DNA of 64,000 bases from Colius striatus (Eukaryota > Chordata > Aves > Coliiformes > Coliidae), in the NCBI RefSeq assembly GCF_028858725.1, contig NC_084776.1, positions 5,704,001 through 5,768,000 of the forward strand. Direction: 5' to 3'. The first letter of the stretch is position 1, and each line of letters opens with the position of its first letter. The position numbers and the translations under genes are program-made. Positions 24,551 to 37,835 of the stretch are shown here, one piece after another. Under the pieces are notes generated by a model. That model saw only the letters and a list, made by a program, of their open reading frames with translations. It was not told the DNA's origin and made no database searches.

Positions 24551-27500
24551 CTTTAAGGACATTTGCAACATGTGAGAAGTTGCAGAGAACAACATCTAAT
24601 GCTAATATAGGCATATTAACCTCTTGTTTCAACATAATCACATTAACTGATTTTGCTTAAATAAAATAGTGGAGAAGTGAAGTATTTTCTTATCTGTTTA
24701 AAGAAAATCTTGATTACAAAATGCAAAGCTCTCTACAAGAGAAACACTACTTACTAAGTGTGTTTCTTCTCTCCTTCTTAATTGCAGAAAAATACAGCAA
24801 TGTATTTCCCAGGAAATCAAAATAGTTCATGCATGAATACAGAAAAAATGAGGAACAGAAACAGACAACAGTTTTAACAAGATTGTGCCTCATTGTGCAC
24901 ATGTGTACAAACCTAAACAACATTACACACAAAAGAAGACAGGGAACAGGACTTTTTTCCTAGACATACATCATTTAGGTTCAGGCACAAAGCTTGGGAG
25001 GGAACAACTACCAAATGACCTGGTGGCAAAACTCAGAACAATGGGAAAAGTGCTCTGTGAGCAGATACCTGTTACATCCAAATGGGAACAAGAGTTTCCA
25101 GTGCAGTATCCTCTGAGAGCAACACAGCCTAAAAATTTACAGCATAGCTGCTTTGACTCACACATACAGAACCTTAATATGATATTGCAGTCATCACTAC
25201 TTTATGTGGCATAAGTAATTATATTAAACAGGCACTAGGTGACAGCCAGCTGTCAAAATCTGCAATGGGGAACCAGTAGGATCCATATTAGAATAATTTT
25301 CAAGATGTGTGTTCTTTTAGATTGAGATGACAAAGAATCCTCAATATCAAAAAATATATGTATTGCTTTTGATCTTCTAATTAATTCAAACTTGCAAGAG
25401 AGAAGGATGGAAGCAGAAAAGCAGAAAGCAGTTCTATTCAGAAACAGAAAGGAGGTTCCCTTTCCTGCTTTGTAGCTACTGCAGGTGGCTTTAGAAATCA
25501 GCAGAAACACTGGGTGACATGCTGAGGTACATGGCAGTAACTTTGTCTGTCTTTTACAAAGCAAAGTTGCCTTGAATTTGGCAGAAATGGTCTTGCATGG
25601 ATTCTGGAGCAAGGTCCAGTGTGCTAAGCAAGCACAAACTGTTGAGCTGTGTAGATAAACGGAAGGGGACACAGAAGAGTTATCAATACAGAACAAATAC
25701 CCTTGTTTGCCAGGGTAACTGCTGCAGTACCAGCAGTTTGGCACAACTTCTAGCAGTTTATAGAGTCTCTGAATTGACTCAAAGCCAAAAGCTGGATGAA
25801 AAGAATGTCCCTTCTCATCATCTTGGACTTCACTGCGGACTGTTTTTACAAAAACAACTCCCCTCCAAATCCCGTTCTTTTATCTTTTTAATTATTTTTA
25901 ACAGACTGGTTCACTAATATTCTCCCAGGCTGTGACAAATCACAATATTACAAGGATTAGAATCACTGCACCACCTGAAGTCAGTTTTATCTGGTGACTT
26001 TGACACTAGCAGAATACTTCCCACTCTATATGCCTACTCAGAAAAACCTAATTCTGTGGGCACAAAGCTGCCAAGATTCTTAGGGAACCTATTGAGGTTT
26101 ATTGAGGAACTGCAAGATAGCATGATGTTTTAAACACTTTTGTGACTAATTTCTCACTTCCAGACAAAAAACCCTCAAATCACTGCAGTTTACATATGTC
26201 TTTTTGAATAAGAAGAATGTTATTTCACAAATATTTGATGTTTTAACACTGTCTGCTGGAGTTCAGATATGAAAGAGGGATTTGGATTGAAAATAAGTCT
26301 TTATAATAAAGAATAGACTGACTCACAGGAAAAACACATTGATTGACTTAATAGTTCACTGCCAGTCATTTTCCTTGTTCCTTTGTTGGGGGTGTTTTTA
26401 ACTTCAAATAAATTGCATCATTATCTCTACCAGTAAAATGTAAATTCCATCTCAAAGACCATCAATACAAGAAAATAATTACCACAATGTCCATTGCACT
26501 GATGGATTCTTAGAACCTGTATTTCTACAGTGATATGTTACAGTTTTTATCAGTTTCCTTAGTGAGATCAGCACTATTTATGAGTTCTGGAGATTCTCAG
26601 AAAACATAGGAAAGCAACAGTAACAACATATGCAACAGGAGCACTAAAAATTAAATAGCAACACTATTGCCCAGTATTTATATTCTCAACAATTCATGTG
26701 TTGCAAGCAGCTTTCTGACATCAACTTGCTTCACCTCTGAACCAAGAAAGTACTTCAACATCTTTGTAATTTGAGTGGATCTACCTAGAAGCTTAAAATG
26801 ACACACATGATTGAGGACTGAGATCAGGAATAAACAAATGGGAATTGTTATAAGCAGCAGGCTGCTGCAATGATGAAATCCCACCAACATTAAGCAGAGT
26901 CTTTGAGCCTCATTCTCATTGGTTGACTTGGACCACCAATGCACCATGCCCCACACATCAACAGAGCTGAGCAAGGGAGGACTGGAAGCTGACCAAGTCC
27001 TCTGTTACCTCATCACTTTCTGCTCAGTGGTCTTATACAGCCTCAAAGGAGCTGGGGCACTTGTGAGCTATTCTTACTCTTCAAGTGACAAAAGTCAATA
27101 CTGTTAATCTTAGTGCAAATTATTAACCTGGTCTTACTGAAGTTCTTGCTTGAATATCTGGTTCTGGTAAACAGATTGGTAAAGTTGGACATTGTTAAAC
27201 TGATGGTTTTGGATGATGTTCAAATACCCATTTGGATTCAGAGACCCTTGAGCTTTCTTCCACCTGAGTAAACTGCAGCATTGTCCCTTTCTTTGATTTT
27301 AGCATTGATTTTGGTTCATGCTTCCATCCTTGGTTGTTCCCAGGGCAACTCTGAAGCTGACTCACAAGTTCTTCCATCATCCCTGCCATGGGGCCGGCAG
27401 CCCCTGGGACAGGAGCAAACGAGTAAGAGCAGGAGCTGTTCCAGCTCTGCCAGCTTAATTGCTGGAAACATACCAGAAACTTCAGACAACTTCAATAGCA

Positions 27501-28389
27501 GGCCTTTGCTGATCTGACTGATTTTGACAGAAATGAGCTAGGGAGCACACAGGCAAGCTGCTGCACCAGATCAATGGGAACCTTCGGCAGCACAGTAGTG
27601 ATGAATGGCAGCAACCTCTTCCATTGACACAGGGTAAGCCACAGTTCAACCCATTTTGCTCAGACTTTGACCAGTTCAAAACAATTTCTAAAACCGATCT
27701 TTTCTGATCCAAGTTAATTTTGAGTCAATGAGTCAAAATGTTGGCTCCTCTGAGAAGGTACATAACATAATTCTGCCTTACTGAAACAGAACATGTTATG
27801 TTGGTAGAAAAACCTTTAAGCATGTGAATTTTCTAAGTACTTTTTAAACTCTCTTCGCATAGCTAAACCAAAAAGTCATTCTCTGTAAATCTGGCCTGAA
27901 GAAACTAGGTGTGCAGCTTGTAATGAATATGTTAGGTACTCTTTACCTCTGACAGAAATCATAGCCACAGCTTCTAGATAGCAAAATCCTTACAATTTAA
28001 ATATAAAACATGCTTCAGAGACCTATCTAAAACCACTTTGCAGTCATTTTTACCTCCAGGCACATGAGTAGTCCAACGACTTCAGGATAGTTTAAGGGCT
28101 GGCAAGATTAAGTTTAAGAAGTTTAGCCAGCTGTATAAATATGAATGGAACTCAAATAAATGCAGCATATAAAAAATCCCTTTGTTTTAGTGAGTTACAG
28201 AAGGAGTTTTGAATGGAAACTCATACAATAAAAAAATGATGCTGTAGTCAGCATTTCTGTGTGTTTTGAATGTACCAGCATCATACCTAAGAGTTAGGTT
28301 CTGGTTCTACCCCAAACACATCCTGCTACATTAAACCATTTCCCTTGGGTTCAAATATCCTGTGCCAAAGTCTACAGTGAAAGTACAAC

Positions 28390-28455
28390 TCAAAACTCAT
28401 TGAACTCTTCAGAAATATTCCAATTGATTTCAGGGGGCTTAGCAATAAGCCCATA
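28390..28455. repeat. Old dispersed-repeat relic (ATTGACTTCAATGGGAG type)
   Basis: AACTCATTGAACTC...CCAATTGATTTCAGGGGGCT...AATAAGCCC follows the same motif order as the 24495 relic: CTCCCATTGA, then TTGACTTCAATGGG, then GGCCC. Divergence is high, so limits and family remain uncertain. Confidence 0.4.
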
Positions 28456-28839
28456 TTGATATCCATTCAGCTTTACTGAAGTAATTTTTCTTGTGGAGCT
28501 GCAGTAGCCAATATGGCCATAACAACTTCAAAAACCAGCTTTCAGACCACTGCCAGTCAAATAACATCACAGCAAGTAACAGCAGACTGAACCCATGATT
28601 ACTTATCTAGATTATTTTAAAATGCATATTTCAGAGCTCACTGCTCTATTTTCAAACTTTCAGTTTGCCTTTGGTCCCTCATAGGTTTTTCAGTCTGAGT
28701 CACAACCTACTTATCTATCACAGGCCACATGGTTTTCACAAAGACAATAAATATACCATACTAAAAGAATGCACAACATGAATATATTTGGGAGTTTTGG
28801 CTATGTGCTAGCAGCCAACATCAACTTCTGAGTTTCTTT

Positions 28840-28915
28840 CCTGCCATTAAACTCATATCAAAGTTCCACTGACATCAACAGGAATTAAACATGAGCATGC
28901 TGCCTAGGATTTGGC
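28840..28915. repeat. Old dispersed-repeat relic (ATTGACTTCAATGGGAG type)
   Basis: TTCCACTGACATCAACAGGA followed by ATTAAACATGAGCATGCTGCCTAGGATTTGGCA fits the pattern CCATTGACTTCAATGGGAGTTAAGCCTGAGTA...CTGCAGGATTTGGCCC, seen repeatedly in sauropsid genomes. It supports a vertebrate, probably bird, origin. The family name is not assigned. Confidence 0.5.
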
Positions 28916-31324
28916 ATTGTCTCATCACCAATTCAATTCTTCACCGGCTTAATGGACCACACATCCTTTTGCAACAGGTCATCTCACCTGCTTGAGACAT
29001 TTATTTTCCCACATGTAATGCCATAATAGTTTAGGAACAAGGATGTCTGTGTAAATACAAAATGTAAAATCTCTGTGTGAGTTCATTATGTTCTGGATAG
29101 GGATGTTATTGTAGGTAATTAGTTGGGAAAGCCCAAAAGAGTCTTTGCCATCAAATCCATGGAAAACATCCATCTGTTTGAGGAAAGGGGTTTAGTAAAC
29201 ATCAATGGAAACTTTTAGTAAGCATTTCCTGAAGTGTGCTTGAATACATCTAGACAGGTAGAGAATGATACTCATGCCTTGCATAATACCAGGGCAGGAG
29301 ATGATAACTTTGCTTGTAAAAAGGCATAAAGAAGATAATTGCATATGCTATTTTGCATGACTATGAAAACACAGAACACTCAATAAACAAGGTCTCAGGT
29401 TCAATAAGAATTGTTTCTGCTGATGATCTGAGCCTTCATTTGATAACACAAACTTAAAGTAATGACTTGGGCTCCTTCCAGTCCTTGTGTCACTAACTCT
29501 TCAAGAACCAGATGCAAATCACATTTCAAATTCTTTAAAAAGCTATGCTAGTTTGGTGTTTCTGGGCAATTCATTCAGTGCCCAAAGGTACATCTATATA
29601 GCAGCATACCTGATAAATGCCTGCTTGCCCACAGCTGCCTTAGTTCCCTAAATCCTATGCATTTCATTTTGCCCAAGAACGATAATTCACGATTGCTGAA
29701 ACTTAAGTATTCAAATGACACTCAGCATTCTGCAACCCTGTCAGGGAAAGAAATCCCTCCTACTGCACAGTCCCACAGTTTAATGAAAACCCATCAAAAA
29801 TTATGGGAATTCTTTAAGGCATTTTTCCCTAAAGCCTTGAATGACAGTGCCTCATGTCCAGCCTTACTGTAAAGTGAAGGTAATTAGTTTGTTAAAATCC
29901 TGAGCTTCTTTATAACCTATGAGAAGAAATGGAGTAAACATCAGCAGAGACTGCTGCAGTGCAAAGAGCACTTAGGCTACCCTGAGAACTAGAAAAATGA
30001 ATAAAAGAATCCCACTGACTATGAAGTGCCTGCAGTCCAATTCTTCCTTTCAAATTGTGACAATTTTGTCCCATTCAGTTGCCTCAAAGCACTGACGAGA
30101 TCTGATCTACCGCAATTAAATACCATCAGTATGACTTGAAACCTATGACTCCTACACATTCTCAGAGTCGATGAAAATAGCAACCTGTTATAATAATAAA
30201 ATAACAAGCCTGTGGTTTTCTCTCTTAAAAATCCTCTCCTTCCCCATTCAGAGATCCAGGCATCCTCATTTTGCCAGAATCCAGACAAAGGTGCATTGTA
30301 CAAGTATGCCCTGGGCTGGAGAATTGTTTATAAACCAACCTATGTTTAATCTATTATGCATGCATCCCCCGCTGGAGTATTTGTAATATGACCTCCGCAT
30401 ACCTGCCAAGAGCTGGGATATCAGTTTGAAACCCAACGCATCTCTCCCTCCCCCTTCCCTCTGCCTTACAGTCATCAATGAAGGCATCCGCAGTCGAAGC
30501 AGTTGCAGGATCACCTTTTCACACCTGCCCTGAGACGAGATTTTCGTTTGCAGCCCAAAGCCCCCCTGTCCCATCCCTTCTTTCACGACAGAACGAGCCA
30601 CCCCACAGGGTGCTACGGTTCGGGGCAGCCCCTTGCCCACCTACTCGCGCCGCGCAGCATCCCAGCCCGCAGCCCCTGGGCTTTGCCATCTCTGCTTTTT
30701 TATGCCCAGTTTCCTTTTCCGCAGAAAGGGAAACGCAACCTCTCCCCGTGCCAGGCGCACGTCTTTAAGGGGGGGGAAAAAAAGATAAAAATTAAAATTG
30801 GACCCATATTTTAAACCAAGTGAGCAGCAGCTTCTGGAATGTGCCTGAGAAGACAGACAGCCGAGACGGCCGCGAGGGAGAGAGAGGGGTATTTTTCTTT
30901 CTCTCTCTCTCTCTTTCTGCCTTCCCCGCCCCGCACTTGCCGGCCCGGTCCCAGCCGCAGACCCCCCTGCCGCGGTGCGGCCCCGCCGCCGCCCGCCCAG
31001 GCACCGCCTCCGCGGCGGAGCGCTCGCTCGCCCGCCGGCCCGCGCCCGTGCGCGCCGCCGCGCCGAGCCCCCGCCGTGCCCGGCGCTGCCGCCCGCCGGC
31101 CCGCGGCACCCAGCAGCACTCTCCTTCTCGGGGAAATGGCGAAATAGTCGGAATTAAGGGAGGAAGGGCAGGGGGGAACCCAACGAGCTATGGTACCTCC
31201 TTACAGCTAAGGCAGTGGTAGGTGGCCGCGGCAAGCGGCTCGGCGCTTGACCTCGATTTGTTTTGGGGACTGCAGGCGGGAGTGAGAAATCCGATGAGCT
31301 GAGAAAAAATAAAAAGCAGGAGGA

Positions 31325-31340
31325 TTTTGGGGTAAGTAAG
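31325..31340 (+). promoter_or_regulatory. Candidate 5' splice donor of a noncoding first exon
   Basis: TTTTGGG|GTAAGTAAG is a near-consensus U1-type donor with GT at 31332-31333. It lies inside the CpG island, 50 bases before a G-rich tract. Paired with the acceptor at 32058 it would remove a 726-base intron (31332-32057/8) from the 5' leader. The motif is seen; its use is inference. Confidence 0.45.
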
Positions 31341-31382
31341 AGATTCCCCCAAAACTGACACTTGCTTTTGCTTTTTTTTATT

Positions 31383-31406
31383 GGGGAGGGCGGGGGGTGG
31401 GGGGGG
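31383..31406 (+). promoter_or_regulatory. G-quadruplex-type tract
   Basis: Runs of 4, 3, 6 and 8 G separated by single A, C or T bases fit a very stable one-base-loop G-quadruplex motif. It sits about 50 bases downstream of the candidate donor at 31332 and within the promoter CpG island. It could act in DNA (nucleosome exclusion) or in RNA (splicing enhancer). Confidence 0.7.
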
Positions 31407-31671
31407 ACAGCATCTCTGCAGAAGTACGGGCGATCGGGGCAATGCAATTAGACAAGCATTGCAGCGCAAGTACTTCGCTAACTCTTGGCTGTATCCTCTT
31501 GTTGCCCTTCCTACCACCAAACCCGCGAGAAGTTTGGTTTTGTTTTTCTTTTCCACCTTGTTTAATAAGTTTTAGCATATCGACATCCTTAGCGAAGGTG
31601 CCCATGCAGGGAAGCCCCCGCTGCTTGCAGACTCGGCTTCTGCAGTTTGGGGCGGGCGGGTGATAATTGCG

Positions 31672-31695
31672 ATGGACGGACGGACGGACGAACGG
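31672..31695 (+). repeat. (GGAC)n tetranucleotide microsatellite
   Basis: About five copies of a GGAC/GACG unit, the last with one change (GAAC), lie inside the CpG island. This would be a plausible length-variable marker in the promoter region. Confidence 0.85.
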
Positions 31696-32030
31696 CACCG
31701 TCGATGTTAATCCAGCCCCCAGCCAGCCGCTCCCGGAGCGTTTCGCGCTGCTGTGCCGCCGAGCTGCGGGGCTGGGGCGGTGCGGGTGTGGGGCTGCGGG
31801 GGTGATCGCGGGGGCGGCGGCGGGGCCATCCCGGCCGGGGAAGGGCCGCTTCGTGCGCGGGGCAAGAACGACCCCTGCAGTCGGCTAGCGGAAAGCCGCC
31901 GCGGCTCGGCGGGATTGCAGGAACCCCGGCAGGGCTGGAGGGAGCCGGCTGCTACGTGCTCCGCGCCGTGGAGGTGCGGTGACATGCGGTGAAGGGCGCG
32001 GGGGGGAGGGGGGGGATGCGTTGCAGCGGG

Positions 32031-32058
32031 TATTAATCTCTTTCCGCTCATTTTGTAG
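32031..32058 (+). promoter_or_regulatory. Candidate 3' splice acceptor with branch point in 5' leader
   Basis: TATTAAT (32031-32037) resembles a branch-point sequence. It is followed by a pyrimidine-rich run CTCTTTCCGCTCATTTTGTAG ending in AG at 32057-32058. The spacing of about 22 bases from branch adenine to AG is typical. An exon starting at 32059 would run to the CA10 donor at 32536. The match in position with the strong donor at 31332 supports a spliced leader. Confidence 0.45.
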
Positions 32059-32586
<528 letters not shown>

Positions 32587-33359
32587 GAAATACCATACAG
32601 TGTTCCCAGAATTCTCCTTAATAAGGGTAAGAGGTACAGTGAAACCTAAATCAAAATAGTAGTTGAAAAATATATGGACAATGTGTCGTGTATGGGTGGT
32701 GAAAGAAATCACAAACATCAGTTTCCCTCCCACCTTAATTCCAATACCTGTGTGGTAATGAGGATATAATGGTTGCAATATATAACCACAATGTACTAAT
32801 TGAGCAGACGCTTATAATTCCTAATGTACCTGATTGTGGTATGCAACTGCAACATTGCAGAAATCCCAGAATTTCATAGCTCCTGAAGTTCCTAAACTCA
32901 GCTGCTCTGCAGATCTTGATGGGTTTGCGGTTCATCAGCAGAGTTGTCATGTTCTGGTGGTACAGTTCAGGGTCTGTAAAGGGAAACAGAACTGAAGAAT
33001 GTGTCTCTGCTTTTCAGAGGAGCTCTGCTGTGGCTGTGCTCCAGAAATTAATTTCTGTTTTAAAAAAAGTAGCCCCATTCAAAGAATTCCTTGGTGGCTG
33101 GGATTCCAGCTTGAGGCTCCTCACTTTAAGCTTGCAAAGATCTTTCTCCCCTCCAGTACATAGAAGTCAGGTAATTTCAGTTGTCACCAAAGCTTGTCCA
33201 ATTAATGAATAGGCACGGCCGGGTGTCTAGCGTAAAGGATTGGAACAATTTATGCTTGGGGAAAACACTCCCTTCTACTGCAAAAGCCCTGTCTGGCTCA
33301 TTAATTTGTCATGTCAGTCATGCTGGAATCATTATGTTGCAGGAGGCAGGAGTGGGGAG

Positions 33360-34350
33360 GTAGCCAGTTTTCTAGTTTGGGACACTTCAGGGAGCCCCGT
33401 GGGAATCCAGGCTGCCTGCGTCTCCTGCTGTTCCACTTCTCTGCAGGCTGCTTTCTGCCCTCAAGTCATTGCATAAGTCTGGAAATGGGAACGCAAGCAA
33501 CATGGGCAAGGCACTGCTGGGGGGAGGCAGGGGTTCCTCATGGATATCTCCATGTCCAGCCTGCAGGTATTTAAGGAGAGTGAGCTCCACAGCTCCTTTG
33601 GGACCAATGCAGAGGTTGGCGTGGACCATCTCCCAGCCACAGCCCCCAGGCAGCAGCACCTGCAGCATCTGGCCCTGGCAGTGCCTGCTCCCACTGTGCT
33701 TTCTGCAGCACATCCTGACTGATCCACCCTTGCAGCCCTCGGTCTGGTGACACATGCTGGGGTGGCAGCATCCATGTTAATTTGTATTTCCTGCACCTGC
33801 TCAAAAACTTTTTTATTCCCAAGCAGATAGTGTTGCTGTCGGCCCACGGGATCCATCAGCCCTTCTTTTATCCCTAAAGACTGGCACCATCTGCTGTGAG
33901 GCACCCAGGTGACACTGGCAGCACTCGAGGCTGACCTTCCACTTGTGCCCATTGGTACCATGAGAATAATTCACTCTCTCCCTCTTTAGAACAGAAAACC
34001 TGCTGCCTCTTGTCATTTAAATCTCACACTTATCTATTTAGCTCAGCGTGATATGCCACCTGTCTAGATCTCTTCAAATTAGGCTCTTCTTAAAGTACCA
34101 CAGTGAGAAAGGAAAAATGAAGCTCATTGCTTTCTTGGCCATTTTGACAGTAATATCCTGAGACAGAAAGAAGCTGTCCCATTCTGTGTAGGTCCTTATG
34201 CCATGCATTTAGCTGCCAGCATTTCCTTATGTCCCCTCATGCTTTCCTCATCTTCAGACATGGGAACCCAGGCTTCTGCAACCAATCCTGGGCTTAGTCC
34301 TGCAGGGGCTCCCGTTGCTCTCCATCTCCCTCTAGCACTAAGAACAGAAT
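33360..34350. other. GC-richer intronic segment of unknown origin
   Basis: The base composition is clearly richer in G+C than the surrounding intron but without CpG-island density. It holds overlapping open frames on both strands, the longest 166 codons on the minus strand (33461-33961), rich in Ala, Cys, Arg and Ser. The reading gives no domain. It resembles a decayed repeat or composition-driven open frames more than a gene. I could not match it to CR1 or an LTR with confidence. Confidence 0.4.
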
Positions 34351-34962
34351 GATATCCATCTCTTTTTTTCCCTCTTTCTTTTTTTTTTCTTTTTCTGGTC
34401 TTTTGAGGGAACTAAATTGAATAAGTGAATGATGGGATGCTTTTTGCTGCATGGTTAAAGCCATGATTTCAAATAATTAGTTTTAACCACATAGAGGATG
34501 TGTGTATGCTTTAGCCATTTTTTCCTAGGGATTTTTATCTTTGTCATGAATCCGTAGTATTTGTCATCTTGGTAAAAAAGATTAAGATCTGTAGATATCT
34601 GATTGGCACTAATGCTTTGTATCTTTCCTCTGTCATCTTTTTTACACAATGTTTTATATCATATTATCTGGCTGGGATGTCTGGGTAACAATGTAAGTAA
34701 GAGAAGGTGTAATGAAGCCTGTTAAGGTTTGCCTCGATACTGGAATCCAGAAACTGTATTTGTAGCACTTCAGCAGTGGTCATTCATTCAACATGTTACT
34801 TAAAAAAAACCCTCTAATTGAATACACTGCTGCAAATTACAGGCATGTGAATTAAAGGGTCTGTTATTATTCTTTTTTTTTCTTCTGTCATTAAGTCAGT
34901 TGTTTCAGCAGTGAAGACAGAAGACTGGCCTCTATGCATGGATCTTTCCTGAACATTAGCAA

Positions 34963-35040
34963 ATGCCTGATTCAGAGTCTATTTAAACCTGTGATGGCCC
35001 TGCTACTAATTTCAGTGGTTATTTGGATTAGGGCCTATTA
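34963..35040. repeat. Old dispersed-repeat relic (TTTGGATCAGGCCC type)
   Basis: CCTGATTCAGAGTCTATTTA ... CTAATTTCAGTGGTTATTTG then GATTAGGGCC follows the pattern CCTGATCCAGAGCCCATTGA...ACTTCAATGGGCTTTGGATCAGGCCC. This is the same old sauropsid-type relic family as at 24495 and 28390-28915. The near-inverted ends (CCTGATTC / GATTAGGG) fit a small palindromic element. Family name not assigned. Confidence 0.45.
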
Positions 35041-35335
35041 AGGGCTGCTGTTTAAAGGGGTGATGTCAGTCACTGAACTGAATAGACTATTAAGTCAGTT
35101 TATCATTGCTAGTAAACTTATTTATTAAACTTATTTATTGAATCAATGTTGTGTTATTTTATCCTTTGTTATGAATTTACATAATGTTTGTAAATTATGC
35201 TGAATGTAGTACTTATGCTGGTTTTCTTATTTAAAATAAATGATGATGATATACAATTAGCTTCTTGGTGTCTCTCGCATGATATTTTTGGGAGACTTCA
35301 TGTCTGGAAAATAATTTGATCAATTAAAAAAAGGC

Positions 35336-35353
35336 ATATATATATATATATAT
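35336..35353. repeat. (AT)9 microsatellite
   Basis: Nine AT dinucleotides occur in intron 1. A second CA/TA tract lies near 36920-36942. Both are simple sequence with no further context. Confidence 0.9.
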
Positions 35354-37744
35354 TTGAAACATTTTTTACCTAACATATTTTTTATCAGTCAGCTACCTGT
35401 GTGTATGACAAGTTGGTTGGTTTGCTAGAAGTCATACTGAGATTTAGGAGTATATATCTGTGTTTTTTAATTACTGGCCCTTGTTTCAGGGAATTAATTT
35501 ATTTGTGAACTGAATATTTTTATTTTCTTGGTGCACTGAATTAAGGCTGAATTTGCTTGTTTGACAGGAGAATCTAGTTTCTTTGTGCAGCTGCAAATGA
35601 GAAATAAGAAGAGACCACAAAAACAATTTTTGTCTTTTAGAAAGAAATGAAAACCCTCCCTTCCAAGTCATGATGCATATTTATTCCTCTGAGTTGCAGT
35701 CTCTTAGGAAAAATAGTCATGATTTCTACTGCTGCCTTTTGAGGTTTTGTTCCTTTGAATGATACTACAGCCTAGAAGGAACACTGGGTAATGGATATGA
35801 AGGTGTCCTGTAGATAGAATGCTGAAGTAAGGCCTCTCTGGTACCTTTGAAGAGAATAGTGGCCCAGGGATTATACTGTTTATATAGGAGTATAATAGTT
35901 GTTGATACAATGTCCAAAATTTACTTCCTGAATACTAATACCACCAAAGATTAATTAGCATCTGTGTTCTTGGGTGGGATGTTGTTGACCCTGTAATGGC
36001 TGCCATTGCTTGCATAGACAATGGTATAAACCATGAGCATTTTTTGTGTGTGTGATTCTAGATAGGAACAATCAACTTCAAGAAAGAAACCCCAGTATGC
36101 CATTTTCAAACACTTGCAGGATAATTCATTTAAACAGGAAAATGCTTCTGTCATGGGCATTGATTGAGAAGGTTTCAATGCACATTTTCTGTTAAATCCA
36201 TCAACAAAATGTATTCTAAAACCTACATGTTCAACATCTGTGTCTTCCTATGAATTGATATATTACCTCTTATTGTTTTGGCTTGCAGGAACTAATACGG
36301 ATTAGTTTCAGGCAATCCCTATAGCCTTATTGGTTGGAAGTATTTTCATCCATTGCTGTTGCCCTGGAGTCACACAAGGGCAGATCCCTGTTATGACATA
36401 ACTACTTTGGCTTGTTTGGTAGCTCACAAGGGTCATAAATCATGTATCATGAACAGCTAAGATGGTTTAAAAAAATATCCTGTCTGTCAAGGAATTCTAC
36501 TGTGTATTGAGCATCTGATGTAGCATCTCCTGGCACTGAGAGCTAGGTCTGTATTTGGAGCACAGTTGCCCTTCATTTTCTGTCTTGCTGCTTCTGCAGT
36601 CTCTGAGCTCTCATTACCTGGCATAACACAGAGTTGTCCTATAGGAACTCTAAATTATACCAGGACTTAAATTATCTGTACACGGTCTGTAAAGTCTGAT
36701 CACTCTTCTCAGCATTGTACAACCTGGGATATTTCAAACTAAAGTAGTCTCCAGCTCTGATGCTCATTAGCAACTAACAGCGAATTGTTCATTATTAGGT
36801 TTAAACAAAAATGTTGAAACCAAGTTAATTATTCTGAAATAGTGTCACAGAAATAGCTTTTTCTGTCACTTTTAAGTAAGAAATGTAATATCCTAGTGGA
36901 AGGAATTATTCCTCACACAGATACACACATACATATATATATGAGAGAAAGTAATCACTAGGTATATAGGAAAATATAACACACAGCCTGATGCATCTGG
37001 TAACTAAGAGCTTTGGCATCCAGTCCATTATAGTATTCTTTCCTGCATTGTCCCATCTCCACAGCTTCATGTGTGTGGGCAAACCTTCATGCCTGTGTGG
37101 AGTTTGTTGATGTTACTGAAAATCCACGTGGATTCAATCCTCCTGCTCACATCCAAACACAGGATGGAGGCCATATGTTGGATCCAAAGACTCTCAGTTC
37201 CTTAGCACTTGAATGCTTTCTCACTTCAGAGATGTTGCCACCTTTTCAGAATGTGTGAAGATATTTCTACTTTAAGATTCTGTGGAAATAGCCTTGTAGT
37301 CTCCTATAAATGTCTGCTTTACTTTTTTTGTGTGTGTCCTGTATTTTTCATCATTCTATTTTTATTGTTAGCTTTACAGCTAGAGCGTGACCAGATAGGC
37401 ACTGAAGTGCCAAAACAACACACATTTTGAGCTTATATAAGGGTAGTAGAAGGGAACGTTTATGAATAGTTTTGCACATATTATGCTGAGCTTGTTTCCA
37501 TCCAATAAACTGACAGAAAGAAACTGGTAATCACTGGTATTCTTTTCCAGATCTTGGTGATGAAGATTCCCATTTTTCCAGCACCTCTTTACCTTTCTGT
37601 GCTGTCTCCTTGTTAATGCAACTGAACTAGATACCAAGACCTCAAGAAAAAAACTATTGAAAACAGGAATAAAAGCCCAACTCAAATAAACTTTATCAAT
37701 ATAAGGGTATTCGTTAGGCCTTTAAAACACTACTGATGTTAAAG

Positions 37745-37835
37745 AGAATCACAGAAACTTAAGGGTTGGAAGGGACCTTGAAAGATCATCCAGTCCAGCC
37801 CCTCTGCCAGGGCAGGACCACCTAGAGTAGGTCAC
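37745..37835 (-). mobile_element. CR1 LINE 3'-end fragment (minus orientation)
   Basis: GAATCACAGAAACTTAAGGG, TTGGAAGGGACCTTGAAAGA and TCATCCAGTCCAGCCCCTCTGCCAGGGCAGGACCACCTAGA match the reverse complement of the CR1 3' end. The ATTCTATGAT terminus is more degraded than at 16212. Similarity fades after about 37835-37855. It is an old, 5'-truncated copy inside CA10 intron 1. Confidence 0.9.

Larger units (their letters stand above)
16585..30479. other. Intergenic DNA upstream of the CpG island
   Basis: No coding exon, processed pseudogene or RNA gene can be supported. Open frames are short. The longest is 163 codons on the minus strand at 25253-25744, with no family resemblance. The stretch holds palindromic simple sequence near 20.8 kb, a possible MIR relic near 24.1 kb and old dispersed-repeat relics at 24.5 and 28.4-28.9 kb. 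The 22.8-23.45 kb part is unusually rich in TAAT/ATTA motifs and is described under findings. CpG becomes frequent only after about 30.48 kb. Confidence 0.65.

Noticed and set aside
25253..25744. 163-codon minus-strand open frame
   Set aside because: No recognisable family, no promoter or splice context, and cysteine/serine-rich composition typical of translated noncoding DNA.
33461..33961. 166-codon minus-strand open frame in intron 1
   Set aside because: GC-driven open frame overlapping several others on both strands; no domain, no retroelement motif that I could recognise.
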